A stretch of DNA of 26,671 nucleotides from UBA5399 sp964592125 (GTDB lineage Bacteria > Bacillota > Clostridia > Christensenellales > Christensenellaceae): NCBI GenBank assembly GCA_964592125.1, contig CAZQBV010000032.1, positions 1-26,671 on the forward strand, written 5' to 3'. Numbering within the stretch: position 1 is the first letter of the stretch; each line of letters opens with the position of its first letter. The notes under the pieces are model-generated. The model was not told the origin of the DNA. It searched no databases and saw only the letters and a program-made list of their open reading frames with translations. Below, piece by piece: positions 8,061 to 15,671 of this stretch. Both the position numbers and the translations under genes were made by a program.

Positions 8061-9848
8061 GTGATGCAGAAAACCATTCAAAAACAATTTTCTAAAAACA
8101 GTATTCGCGCGATACTCATTTGCACAGCAATAGCCTGCCTTATCAATCTGGTGGTCTTTTTGGTTGTGAACAAGCTGAATTTTGTGCATTTCAACATGAA
8201 TGACGATTTTTACATACAAAATTTAATCAATGGCTCTATGGGGCAGCACTACCTGCACTTTTCGCACAGTAATGTGGCGTTTTCGGCAGTGCTTTCCGGC
8301 CTGTACAGTGCCATATGGCAGGTAAACTGGTATGGTTTGTTTTTGTTTGTGGCATTGCTGCTTAGCAGCGGTGTAATTGGCGGGGTACTAATGGACAAAT
8401 TTGGCCTAAAGCTGGGGCTGGCGCTTTATGTGCTTACGCTGCCACTGTGCTTTGGGCTCATTCTTACACAGTTTACCTACACATTGGTGTGTTACGCCAT
8501 GCTGGGCTGTGCGCTGGTGTGCCTTGTGTATGGCTTTTATATGGAAAATAAAGCTGCGCGGCGCTTTTTGTACACCATTTCGGTGATTATGCTGGTGGGC
8601 GGTGTTATGCTGCGTAAGGAATCGGTAGCCTCGGCAGTGGTGTATTGCGGTGCAGTGGCTTTGTTGCTGCTAATTCGGTACAAAAAACGTGCGGCAGGCG
8701 CATTGCTTACGCTATTCATTGGCTTTGCTGTGGTGGGCGGCCTTGCGCTGGCAGATGCGGCCTATTTTCAAAGCAACCCGGAGCTGGCACAGTACAAGCG
8801 CTTTCACACGGCGCGCGTAGATATTATGGATCATCAGCCTTTGGATTACCCACGCTATCCCGAAGTGTTTGAACAGGTGGGTTGGTCTGCAGAGGATGCC
8901 AATTTTTTCCGAAATTATTTTACCTATCCGGATGACCCGCAGTTTTCGGAACAAAATATGGAATATATTTATGATAATATAGAGCCCACGCGCTATAACC
9001 TAAATGTTCCAGATGTATTGCAGCGCACGGGCAACATTTTAAAGCCGGAATATGCGTATATTTTAATTTGCCTGTTGGTGCTGATGGCAGTTGCGTTTGT
9101 CTCTCAAAAGCGAAAATTGTTTCGTGCATTTACCATTGTGGTGGCAGCGCTGCCCTTCCTGTTCCAAATTCTGTTTAATGTTTTGTGGCGGGATGTGTTT
9201 CGTGCGTGGTACCCGCACTATCTGCTTTCCATATTGCTGTTGTTGCTGCTTATAGATGTTCGCAATTTACACGAAAAAATGGTCTCCACAGCGGAAAGCT
9301 GGCAAACAAAGAACTTATTGGCAGGCATTTTGGCAGTGGTGTTTGTGGTAGGTGGCATTGGCACAGCCAGCCTGTTGCAAGGCACCTCTGCCGCACGCAG
9401 AGGTATGGATGAAGAGCTGCAAAAAACATACGGTACGGATGTGCAGGGCATACAGCAGGCATTCGACACTATGTACTATACCTCATCGGAATATGCCTTT
9501 ATGTACCCCACCACCAGTGTGCTGCTGCGGGGGAACGAGGCCTACAGCATTTTCCATGCTTTTCCCAAGGATTATTTCAAAAACAATCGCCTGCTTGGCG
9601 GATGGGATACGCGGTCGCCTTCCTACAACGATTTTAAAAAACGCTACGGGCTGGAATCGTTACCCAAAGATTTGATAGACAGCAAGGTATTGCTGGTTTC
9701 TCCCGATCTTACCTTCTTGCAAAATTACTATATGGAGGCATATGGAATCAATACGGTGTTTGAGACTATGATGCAGCTAACCCCTAACCTAATGGCAGGG
9801 CAAATGTTTTCAATCCCTTCGGAAAATGCTGCTGCTTCCGCACAATAG
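8061..9848 (+). CDS. Polytopic membrane protein, GT-C glycosyltransferase-like
   Basis: A 595-residue protein with about 10 predicted membrane helices. After the first helix comes a periplasm-facing loop with 'FNMNDDFYI', and later 'SGLYSAIWQVNWYGLFLF'. An acidic pair at this point is typical of GT-C fold lipid-linked sugar transferases, and the combination resembles a recurring family of large Clostridia membrane proteins of unassigned role. Most of the last 150 residues are extracellular. The first codon is GTG directly after the UbiB stop codon; ATG at 8064 is an alternative. It is the last gene of the phasin/UbiB operon and is followed by a terminator. The link to lipid-linked sugar or polyprenol chemistry is inference from fold and context. 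Confidence 0.7.
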   Translation: MMQKTIQKQFSKNSIRAILICTAIACLINLVVFLVVNKLNFVHFNMNDDFYIQNLINGSMGQHYLHFSHSNVAFSAVLSGLYSAIWQVNWYGLFLFVALLLSSGVIGGVLMDKFGLKLGLALYVLTLPLCFGLILTQFTYTLVCYAMLGCALVCLVYGFYMENKAARRFLYTISVIMLVGGVMLRKESVASAVVYCGAVALLLLIRYKKRAAGALLTLFIGFAVVGGLALADAAYFQSNPELAQYKRFHTARVDIMDHQPLDYPRYPEVFEQVGWSAEDANFFRNYFTYPDDPQFSEQNMEYIYDNIEPTRYNLNVPDVLQRTGNILKPEYAYILICLLVLMAVAFVSQKRKLFRAFTIVVAALPFLFQILFNVLWRDVFRAWYPHYLLSILLLLLLIDVRNLHEKMVSTAESWQTKNLLAGILAVVFVVGGIGTASLLQGTSAARRGMDEELQKTYGTDVQGIQQAFDTMYYTSSEYAFMYPTTSVLLRGNEAYSIFHAFPKDYFKNNRLLGGWDTRSPSYNDFKKRYGLESLPKDLIDSKVLLVSPDLTFLQNYYMEAYGINTVFETMMQLTPNLMAGQMFSIPSENAAASAQ

Positions 9849-9859
9849 CGCAAAATTGT

Positions 9860-9897
9860 AAATGGCAGGAGAAGTTCCAGCATCTCCTGCCATTTTT
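9860..9897 (+). terminator. Terminator of the phasin/UbiB operon
   Basis: A 13 bp stem (AAATGGCAGGAGA at 9860-9872 with its complement at 9883-9895), a 10-base loop and a T run, 12 bases after the stop codon of the membrane protein gene. The multi-hairpin repeat begins at its last base. Confidence 0.85.
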
Positions 9898-10090
9898 ATA
9901 CCAAATCCGATTTAAAACATCTGTTTCAAATCGCGCGCAGTATGCGCGACTCGAAAATTGTTTTTTCATTTTCCGAGTGGGAATGTCGTTCAATAGTGAT
10001 TTCGTGCAAAATGCAGAGCGTTTTGGAACTGCCGCATGGCAGTGATAGAAATATTGCTTTTGCAACGATTTCTATTAGAGATTAGTATTA
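9897..10090 (+). repeat. Multi-hairpin intergenic repeat, copy 1
   Basis: About 194 bases that closely match 23726-23918 (close to nine in ten positions by eye). It begins TATACCAAATCCGAT and ends GATTAGTATTA, giving imperfect inverted ends. Inside it are the same hairpin positions as copy 2: one after the start (one mismatch here), CGCGCA-GTA-TGCGCG, a stem beginning CTCGAAAA, ACTGCC-GCAT-GGCAGT and a last A/T-rich stem that is partly broken in this copy. No protein-coding frame is convincing. It separates the phasin operon from the converging rubredoxin fusion gene. Confidence 0.85.
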
Positions 10091-10100
10091 CAGACTATTT

Positions 10101-11537
10101 CTAAACATGTGGCACATTTGTGTGCATAGATATTTCGGAATTTGTAGTGCAAATATCCCACACACTAAGATAGCAGGTTTTATCGTGACCGGACGTTCTG
10201 CAAAAGGTGGTGATTGCCTCTTTCAGCTTCTGCAAATCATGTTCGGCAGGTTTTTCCGTGGTTGTTTTTATGGCTACCACATTTGCACCTAGGCACAAGG
10301 CCTTCATCATGTCCGCGGCAGTGTGCAAACCGTCCGCCATCACCAGCTCCATCTCTAAGTTATTCTCGTCTAGATATTTGCGCGCACGGTACAATGCAAA
10401 GATGGCGGGCACGGCACCGGCATTGCCCGCCTGTATGGCTACAAAATCTGCCTCGGCATATGCTGCCGCTTCCAAATCCTGCTCTATATGTCCGGCAATC
10501 AGCTTGATGCCTATGGGTAGCCCTTCGCACTGCTGTCGCAATTCACATACCAGTGCTTTCAAATCATCACGATTATGAATGTTGGATTCTGGGCGTGGCT
10601 CCAGCCGTATTTCTATCGCACCGGCCTGTTTCAAATGTTCTGGCAGTGCGCTTTGTGAACCCGGCACATATTCCAATACACTGCCATTCTGGGTATTTTC
10701 CAGATAAACCGGTAAATCCAGCACTAGGGGCTTTGCAGCGCGCTTGCCCAGTGTTGTTTGCGTATCCACCGCTGCATCTGCATTCAGCGGAAAGGGCGAA
10801 AGCTGCGCACCCAAAAACAAAATATCGTTCCAAGAAACTGTGGGCGACTGCGCCCGCCTTGGTTCTATTGTAAATTGCTCTGTTGCTGACATCATTTTGT
10901 GCAGCGGGTTTGTGCGGGGCTGTGCGTTTGCCTCCGCGCAATGGCATTCCGGTTGGCAAGCCGCGCCGCTATCTTTGCTTTGTACCAAAACAAATGTAGG
11001 CTTTGCCGTGCCACACACAGGGCATGTCCAGTTGTCGTCCAACAGTTCAAAGCTGCAGCTTTCACTGCCTTCATCGTAAATGGTGCTGCACACATTGCAC
11101 TCATACACGTTTGTTTTCTGGCCACCCAAAAATTCCTCGGTACGTGATGTTCGAACTTGATTTGCCAGGCGTTCGGCTTCGGAAATAGGTGGTGATTCCT
11201 TAGGCCGATGCAGTCCGCTTATCTGCTGGTAGCCTTGCTTGGGCGCGCCACACACCGGGCAGCACCAGAACTCCGAAAGCCTGCTGTACTTGCCGCTTTT
11301 GCCCTCGTCATGCGTGTTGCCACATATGCTGCACTGGTACAAGGCGGCAGAACCCGCTGTAGCAATATCTACCGACATGGCGGAAATGGGCACCATATTT
11401 GCCTCTCCAATAGGCTGCAAATTTTGCTTGGATGCACCACACACTGGGCAGCTCCAATCGTCCGAAAGTTCGTTGTACGAACCATCACTGCTCTCGGTAT
11501 AGGTGTTTGCGCATATCCCGCATTCGTATACTTTCAT
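10101..11537 (-). CDS. Triple-rubredoxin protein fused to a reduced glutamate-synthase-like domain
   Basis: A 478-residue protein. Three rubredoxin modules come first, each with two CxxC knuckles: Cys 6/9 and 30/33, 69/72 and 93/96, 147/150 and 172/175. They are joined by linkers of about 35-50 residues; Cys 194, 198 and 200 lie in the last one. Residues about 230-478 align in order with the FMN-binding domain of archaeal/clostridial-type glutamate synthase: SWNDILFLGAQL, KPLVLDLPVY, IGIKLIAGHIEQDLEAA, IFALYRARKYLD and the C-terminal DICTTNSEIS..HV. The barrel is about half the usual length: the FMN and substrate loops and the iron-sulfur cysteines of the family are absent. Rubredoxins carry single electrons, so the protein is probably a cytoplasmic electron carrier or hub rather than an active synthase. 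AGGAGG precedes the ATG. It lies downstream of the FAD oxidoreductase, but with its own promoter region. Confidence 0.85.
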   Translation of the reverse strand: MKVYECGICANTYTESSDGSYNELSDDWSCPVCGASKQNLQPIGEANMVPISAMSVDIATAGSAALYQCSICGNTHDEGKSGKYSRLSEFWCCPVCGAPKQGYQQISGLHRPKESPPISEAERLANQVRTSRTEEFLGGQKTNVYECNVCSTIYDEGSESCSFELLDDNWTCPVCGTAKPTFVLVQSKDSGAACQPECHCAEANAQPRTNPLHKMMSATEQFTIEPRRAQSPTVSWNDILFLGAQLSPFPLNADAAVDTQTTLGKRAAKPLVLDLPVYLENTQNGSVLEYVPGSQSALPEHLKQAGAIEIRLEPRPESNIHNRDDLKALVCELRQQCEGLPIGIKLIAGHIEQDLEAAAYAEADFVAIQAGNAGAVPAIFALYRARKYLDENNLEMELVMADGLHTAADMMKALCLGANVVAIKTTTEKPAEHDLQKLKEAITTFCRTSGHDKTCYLSVWDICTTNSEISMHTNVPHV

Positions 11538-11555
11538 TGTACCCTCCTATTGGCT

Positions 11556-11593
11556 ACCTAAAAAATTAGGTCTGTCCTAATGGTTACATTAGG
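11556..11593 (-). promoter_or_regulatory. Double inverted repeat upstream of the rubredoxin fusion gene
   Basis: Two adjacent dyads with the same half-site: ACCTAA-4-TTAGGT (11556-11571) and CCTAATG-4-CATTAGG (11576-11593). They sit 19-56 bases upstream of the ATG, between it and a TATAAA -10 candidate at about 11599-11604. The repeated CCTAA/TTAGG half-sites look like paired operators for a dimeric regulator; the regulator is unknown. Confidence 0.5.
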
Positions 11594-11685
11594 TATGTTT
11601 ATATCTATTAGTAGTAATACCATCTTTTAGCGTTTTTTAAAAGAAAAATATAATATGAATTGATTTTTCGGAAATAGCGACAGAG

Positions 11686-13269
11686 CTACAGCCACGCACA
11701 CACAGCCTCTGCACATCGAATGCCGTCCGCCGCTGCGGAAATAATGCCGCCTGCATAGCCCGCGCCCTCCCCGCAGGGAAATACCCCCTGTATGTTGGCC
11801 TCGTAACATTCGTTGCGCAAAATACGCACTGGTGATGAGCTGCGGGATTCCACTGCTGTTAGCACGGCATCTTGCGCATCAAAGCCTTTTATTTTTCGCC
11901 CCAGCTGGGGAAGTGCCGTCTGTAGTGCCTGCGTAATATAGTCTGGTAGGCATTGCCGAAGCTCTGTAAATTTTACGCCTGGCCTATATGTGGGGGCAAT
12001 GCGACCTGCCTTTGCAGAGGGACGCTCTGCCAAAAAGTCTCCCACCAGTTGAGCGGGGGCAACAAAGCCACCACCGCCCAACCGATATGCCGCCAGCTCC
12101 AGTTGCCTTTGGTAGGCAATGCCTGCCAAGGGGTGCGCATCTGAAAAATCCGCAGGGGTAACGCCCACCAGCAGCGCACCATTTATCAGTTCACCATCCC
12201 GTGCATGCTCGCTCATGCCATTGGTTACCACCATGCCCTGTTCCGAAGCTGCACCCACCACATTGCCACCCGGGCAAACGCAGAAAGAAAATACACTGCG
12301 GGCATCTGAACCATGTGCCACCACTTTGTACTCTGCAGCGGGCAACGCCTTGAAATCTGCCACACTGCCATACTGCGCCATGTTTATTTGTTGCTGCAAA
12401 TGCTCTATGCGCACTCCCACAGCAAAATTTTTCTGTGCAAGTACAACGCCACTGCGGTGCAGCATTTCGTATGTGTCTCGTGCGCTGTGCCCCGTGGCTA
12501 AAACCAGTGCGGAGGCATCCATGTGATATCTGTCCGAAGCGTTTTGTAGGTATATGCCTCTTAGAACTCCACTTTGTATGTTCAGCTCGGCCAGCCGAGT
12601 GCCAAACAGCACCTGCCCACCCAGCGCCTGTATTTCCTGACGCATGGCCACCACCACATGCCGCAGCACATCCGTACCTATGTGCGGCTTTGCCAAATAC
12701 AGCACATCTTCCGGCGCACCTGCCTTGCAGAACTGCTCCAGTATAAAACGGTGGCGAATATCTCGCGTGCCTGTGTTTAATTTTCCATCCGAAAAGGTAC
12801 CTGCGCCACCCTCGCCAAATTGTATGTTGGATTCCACATTCAAACTGCCTGTGGCAAAAAAGCCCGAAACATCTCTTGCGCGCTGCGCTACGGCCTGCCC
12901 GCGCTCCACCAGTATGGGCTTTAGCCCTGCCCGCGCCAGCATCAGTGCGCAAAACTGCCCCGCCGGGCCACTGCCCACCACCACAGGATGGTTTTTTGCC
13001 GTTAGTCCTTCAAAGGGGAAGGCGTATGCTTTCGTGTTTGGTGGGCTGATATCCTTGCTGCGCACGGTTGGCTTGGTGCCGGGTTTCAGCTTCGCTGCTA
13101 CAGAAAGGTTGTAGTGCACATTGGTTTTGTTTCGCGCATCCACTGCCTGCCGCAAGCGCTGTATGTGCAGGATGTCTTCTGCTGTTATTCCCAGCTTTTT
13201 TGCAGTTGCCGAAAGCAATTCGGCCTCGCTAAAACCGGGGTTCAATTTTATATTGTTTATGGTTATCAC
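11686..13269 (-). CDS. NAD(P)/FAD-dependent oxidoreductase
   Basis: A 527-residue flavoprotein of the widespread 'FAD-dependent protein' family of Clostridia. An N-terminal substrate-like domain (1-90) precedes the dinucleotide-binding GSGPAG (99-104) and VERG at the end of the second strand. FGEGGAGTFSDGKL and ALVLATGHSARDT follow, then a C-terminal flavin contact in FPCGEGAGYAGGI. Length and motifs are complete. The reaction catalysed by this family is not settled. The ATG has a plausible ribosome binding site (GGAAGCGGG further upstream). The rubredoxin fusion gene follows on the same strand after 148 bases; an electron-transfer link between the two is suggestive but not shown. Confidence 0.9.
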   Translation of the reverse strand: MITINNIKLNPGFSEAELLSATAKKLGITAEDILHIQRLRQAVDARNKTNVHYNLSVAAKLKPGTKPTVRSKDISPPNTKAYAFPFEGLTAKNHPVVVGSGPAGQFCALMLARAGLKPILVERGQAVAQRARDVSGFFATGSLNVESNIQFGEGGAGTFSDGKLNTGTRDIRHRFILEQFCKAGAPEDVLYLAKPHIGTDVLRHVVVAMRQEIQALGGQVLFGTRLAELNIQSGVLRGIYLQNASDRYHMDASALVLATGHSARDTYEMLHRSGVVLAQKNFAVGVRIEHLQQQINMAQYGSVADFKALPAAEYKVVAHGSDARSVFSFCVCPGGNVVGAASEQGMVVTNGMSEHARDGELINGALLVGVTPADFSDAHPLAGIAYQRQLELAAYRLGGGGFVAPAQLVGDFLAERPSAKAGRIAPTYRPGVKFTELRQCLPDYITQALQTALPQLGRKIKGFDAQDAVLTAVESRSSSPVRILRNECYEANIQGVFPCGEGAGYAGGIISAAADGIRCAEAVCAWL

Positions 13270-13339
13270 AAAAAATCCGTATACGGGCGTTGTACCCGCT
13301 TCCTTTCAAGTGTCTTTTCACTATAGTGTCTCAGTATTG

Positions 13340-13528
13340 CTATGCCATGTTCGCCATTTTTTTTATCTTACTGACACGCCGAAAATACAGCACAAACAGC
13401 AGCGCAATAAGTCCTAGCTCCACAGGCACAAAATAGACGGGAATTCCCATTTGCAGTGCGGAAAAAACATACAGACTGGCAAATGTAAGCACAACAACTG
13501 TTTTTAACCCAATTTCTATTGCGAATTT
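13340..13528 (-). pseudogene. C-terminal remnant of a two-helix membrane protein
   Basis: On the minus strand an uninterrupted frame of 62 codons ends in TAG. It encodes two clear hydrophobic helices (VVVLTFASLYVFSAL and PVELGLIALLFVLYF) followed by a basic tail (RRVSKIKKMA), exactly the look of a membrane-protein C-terminus. There is no start codon with a ribosome binding site, and the frame is closed upstream by a TAG that lies inside the decayed end of the multi-hairpin repeat (13519-13545). I read it as the tail of a membrane protein gene whose front was lost, possibly by insertion or deletion at that repeat. The family was not recognised. Confidence 0.5.
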
Positions 13529-13545
13529 CTATCACTATCAGTTTA
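13519..13545 (+). repeat. Decayed 3' end of the multi-hairpin repeat
   Basis: TTGCGAATTTCTATCACTAT followed by CAGTTTA resembles the last 30 bases of the repeat at 23726-23918 (TTGCGATATTTCTATC, four bases, then CAGTATTA). Only this terminal part is recognisable. The rest of the copy, if it existed, is gone. Confidence 0.35.
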
Positions 13546-13653
13546 CCTTAAGCGGTATAAATAAACAATTCTATTCTTACACTGGTCTTACACGAGTTTC
13601 TACTTGCACGGTATTTTTGTAAAAAATCATTCACACATGGTAGAAAAAAAGTA

Positions 13654-13662
13654 TGGTATACT
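13654..13662 (+). promoter_or_regulatory. Extended -10 promoter of the amidase gene
   Basis: TGG followed by TATACT (13657-13662), an extended -10 element without a good -35, located 29 bases before the ATG of the amidase gene. Confidence 0.4.
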
Positions 13663-13690
13663 AGGGCAAACAAAAAAACAGGAAGTGTGC

Positions 13691-14458
13691 ATGGCAAAAA
13701 CAAAGAAGAAAAGAACAGCAAAAACTGGCGGTGAAATGCCTGTAATCCACCTGAATAAATTGCAGCTTACGGCAGTGGTGTCTATTGTGCTTGCTGTAAT
13801 CTTTTGCATATTGTGGGTTAGCGCACTGCAAAAAGCCCCCGTCGCACCAAACGAGGTAGGGGATATTTCGGATGTTACGTACACACCGCTGGCGGGCAAA
13901 ACCATTGTGGTGGATGCCGGGCATGGCGGTGGCGACCCGGGCATGATTGGCATAAGTGGCAGGCCGGAGAAGGAAGTGAACCTAGAAATTTCCCGAAAGC
14001 TGCGCAATTTGCTGGAACAGCGCGGTGCCGATGTGCTAATGACGCGCCAAACAGACAACTGGCTGGGAAACTCCAAAGAGGAAGATTTTGTTGCGCGCGA
14101 AAAAATAATTGCAGAGGCAAATGCGGATTTGTTCTTGTGCATTCATTGCAATGCCTTTGAAGAGCAAACTGCCGCAGGGCCGCAGGTGTTTTACGTTGCG
14201 GAAGGATCCTCGGGAAAGCAGCTTGCCGAGCAACTGCAAGCCGCCATGAACGAAATGCTGGAACCCGCAGAGCCACGCGCTGCCATAGCTGCGGCCTATC
14301 GTCTATTGAAAACAGGCTCTCAACCCAGCTGTACAGTGGAGTGCGGCTTTATGTCCAACCCGGCAGAAGAAGCGCTGCTGCAAACGCCGGAATACCAACA
14401 AAAGATAGCCGAGGCCATTGCCAAAGGCGTAATACGTTATGTAGAGGAATATACATAA
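13691..14458 (+). CDS. N-acetylmuramoyl-L-alanine amidase (Amidase_3)
   Basis: A 255-residue membrane-anchored cell-wall hydrolase. A basic N-terminus and a membrane helix (about 24-46) precede the zinc amidase domain (70-253), which cuts the bond between N-acetylmuramic acid and L-alanine in peptidoglycan outside the cell. Zinc and catalytic residues are present: His78 in DAGHGGGDPG, Glu93 in PEKEVNLE, His152 in CIHCNA and Glu217 in TVECGFMSN. The ATG at 13691 has AGGAAG 5 bases upstream; the longer frame from 13604 runs through the promoter region and is not used. Its stop codon is the outer edge of the fold-back element. Sporulation (CwlD-like) or daughter-cell separation are possible roles; the sequence does not choose between them. 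Confidence 0.93.
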   Translation: MAKTKKKRTAKTGGEMPVIHLNKLQLTAVVSIVLAVIFCILWVSALQKAPVAPNEVGDISDVTYTPLAGKTIVVDAGHGGGDPGMIGISGRPEKEVNLEISRKLRNLLEQRGADVLMTRQTDNWLGNSKEEDFVAREKIIAEANADLFLCIHCNAFEEQTAAGPQVFYVAEGSSGKQLAEQLQAAMNEMLEPAEPRAAIAAAYRLLKTGSQPSCTVECGFMSNPAEEALLQTPEYQQKIAEAIAKGVIRYVEEYT

Positions 14459-14619
14459 GGCAACACCGCAAAAACCGCGCACGTCGTGATCACTAGTCTT
14501 TTTGCGTGACACTGCGTCCAAAATGCTCGAAATAGCGCTGCTATTCTTGCGCTTTTGTCCTTGTTTCACACAAAAATCCTTCGCGATGCCAACGACTCGA
14601 TTTCTGTGCGGTATCGCCC
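14458..14619. mobile_element. MITE-like fold-back element
   Basis: About 162 bases forming one long imperfect inverted repeat. Terminal repeats are AGGCAACACCGCA at the left and TGCGGTATCGCCC at the right (three mismatches in 13). The inner arms pair again (TTTTTGCGTGA and its counterpart TCACACAAAAA) and the centre is AATAGC-GCT-GCTATT (14531-14545). TA flanks both ends (14456-14457, 14620-14621), compatible with a two-base target duplication. It has no convincing gene and begins directly at the stop codon of the amidase gene. Non-autonomous transposon is inferred; the parent family is unknown. Confidence 0.6.
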
Positions 14620-14659
14620 TAAAAAAACGCCCGTTCACAAACTGTTTTTTTTCCAGCAA

Positions 14660-14688
14660 TTGACGCAATGCGTAACTTAACATAGAAT
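14660..14688 (+). promoter_or_regulatory. Promoter of the 14738 gene
   Basis: -35 TTGACG (14660-14665), 17-base spacer, -10 TAGAAT (14683-14688), 49 bases before the ATG. It lies just beyond the fold-back element. Confidence 0.65.
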
Positions 14689-14737
14689 ATAGATAGGTTG
14701 GCATTGCAACCAGCCATTTTTTGCTAAGGAAGAGCGC

Positions 14738-15616
14738 ATGAAGAGGTTTATACTTGCCATTCTTGTACTATTAATCTTACTGATTGCTGTGCCTGCTTTT
14801 GCCAGCAATACTTTTGTTGTGACAATTATGGATATGGATGTATCGGTGTGCATGCCCGATGATTATGATACCCTTACCAGAGATTTGGATTCGCATATTG
14901 GTTTGTTAAAACTATACAAATTGGATAAAACAGCGCTACTAACCACACTGCGCAATGAAAACCGCTATGTGGAGGCCATAAACCGCAAAACAAAAAATGA
15001 AATTATGCTAACCAGCTATATGGATAAAAACAGCATCAACTTGTGGAGCTATTCCCAGATGAAAAATGTGAAAATAGCCCAAACAGTGGCCAGCCTGCAA
15101 AGGGTTAAGGATGAGCAAACAACCGTATCCTTTTATGAATCGGAAGGAGGCTACAAATTTATAAAATATATCCACGGGCTGGATGAGCCCAAAGCAATTG
15201 TATATTCCACTGTGGAAAATGGGCGTAATATAGAAATAGCCGCTTACGCCTATGCCAGTACTTTTTTGCAGCAAGCAGATATAAATGCTCTGGAAGATGT
15301 GGTGGATGACTTTCGGTTGATTACCATTTTCCCCAGTCGCGATGCCCCCGATTCTGTTTCTCCATTCTTGATTGTATGCATTGGCGTTGCCATCGCGGCA
15401 TCTGTTTTCACCATTCGCCATTCCAATAAAAAGAAGAACCAAAGAGCCCAGCAATATTGGCAGCAGCAAAGAAACAGGCAAGTAACAAGCAAGCGTGGCA
15501 ACGGAGTGGTATACCAGATGTTGGATGACAACAAAAATATTCAAAAAACAAACTATGGAAATGCTGTCCCCGATGAACGCAAACGGCGTAAAGTGGGCGA
15601 GGATACGAACGAATAG
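14738..15616 (+). CDS. Membrane-anchored exported protein of unknown function
   Basis: A 292-residue protein. Residues 1-22 are a signal peptide (cleavage near AFA-S). The exported part (about 23-205) is a mixed alpha/beta domain without recognised motifs. A membrane helix follows (about 207-226, FLIVCIGVAIAASV), then a 65-residue basic, glutamine-rich cytoplasmic tail (NKKKNQRAQQYWQQQRNRQ). The design suits a surface protein with a short intracellular tail. AAGGAAGAG lies 4-5 bases before the ATG, and a strong promoter precedes it. glpK starts 55 bases after the stop codon on the same strand, and co-transcription is possible. No family was recognised. Confidence 0.75.
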   Translation: MKRFILAILVLLILLIAVPAFASNTFVVTIMDMDVSVCMPDDYDTLTRDLDSHIGLLKLYKLDKTALLTTLRNENRYVEAINRKTKNEIMLTSYMDKNSINLWSYSQMKNVKIAQTVASLQRVKDEQTTVSFYESEGGYKFIKYIHGLDEPKAIVYSTVENGRNIEIAAYAYASTFLQQADINALEDVVDDFRLITIFPSRDAPDSVSPFLIVCIGVAIAASVFTIRHSNKKKNQRAQQYWQQQRNRQVTSKRGNGVVYQMLDDNKNIQKTNYGNAVPDERKRRKVGEDTNE

Positions 15617-15671
15617 AGCTATCGCCTACAAAAAATTTGTCTGCCCCATGCATAGAAAGTGAGGAAGCAAA

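Noticed and set aside
9898..10100. Possible riboswitch or T-box in the hairpin region
   Set aside because: It lies between two converging transcripts at copy 1 and is repeated elsewhere, and none of the conserved T-box or riboswitch cores is present.
14303..14704. Minus-strand 133-codon frame over the fold-back element
   Set aside because: It is a translation of the palindromic element and of the amidase shadow frame; such elements often read open in several frames.
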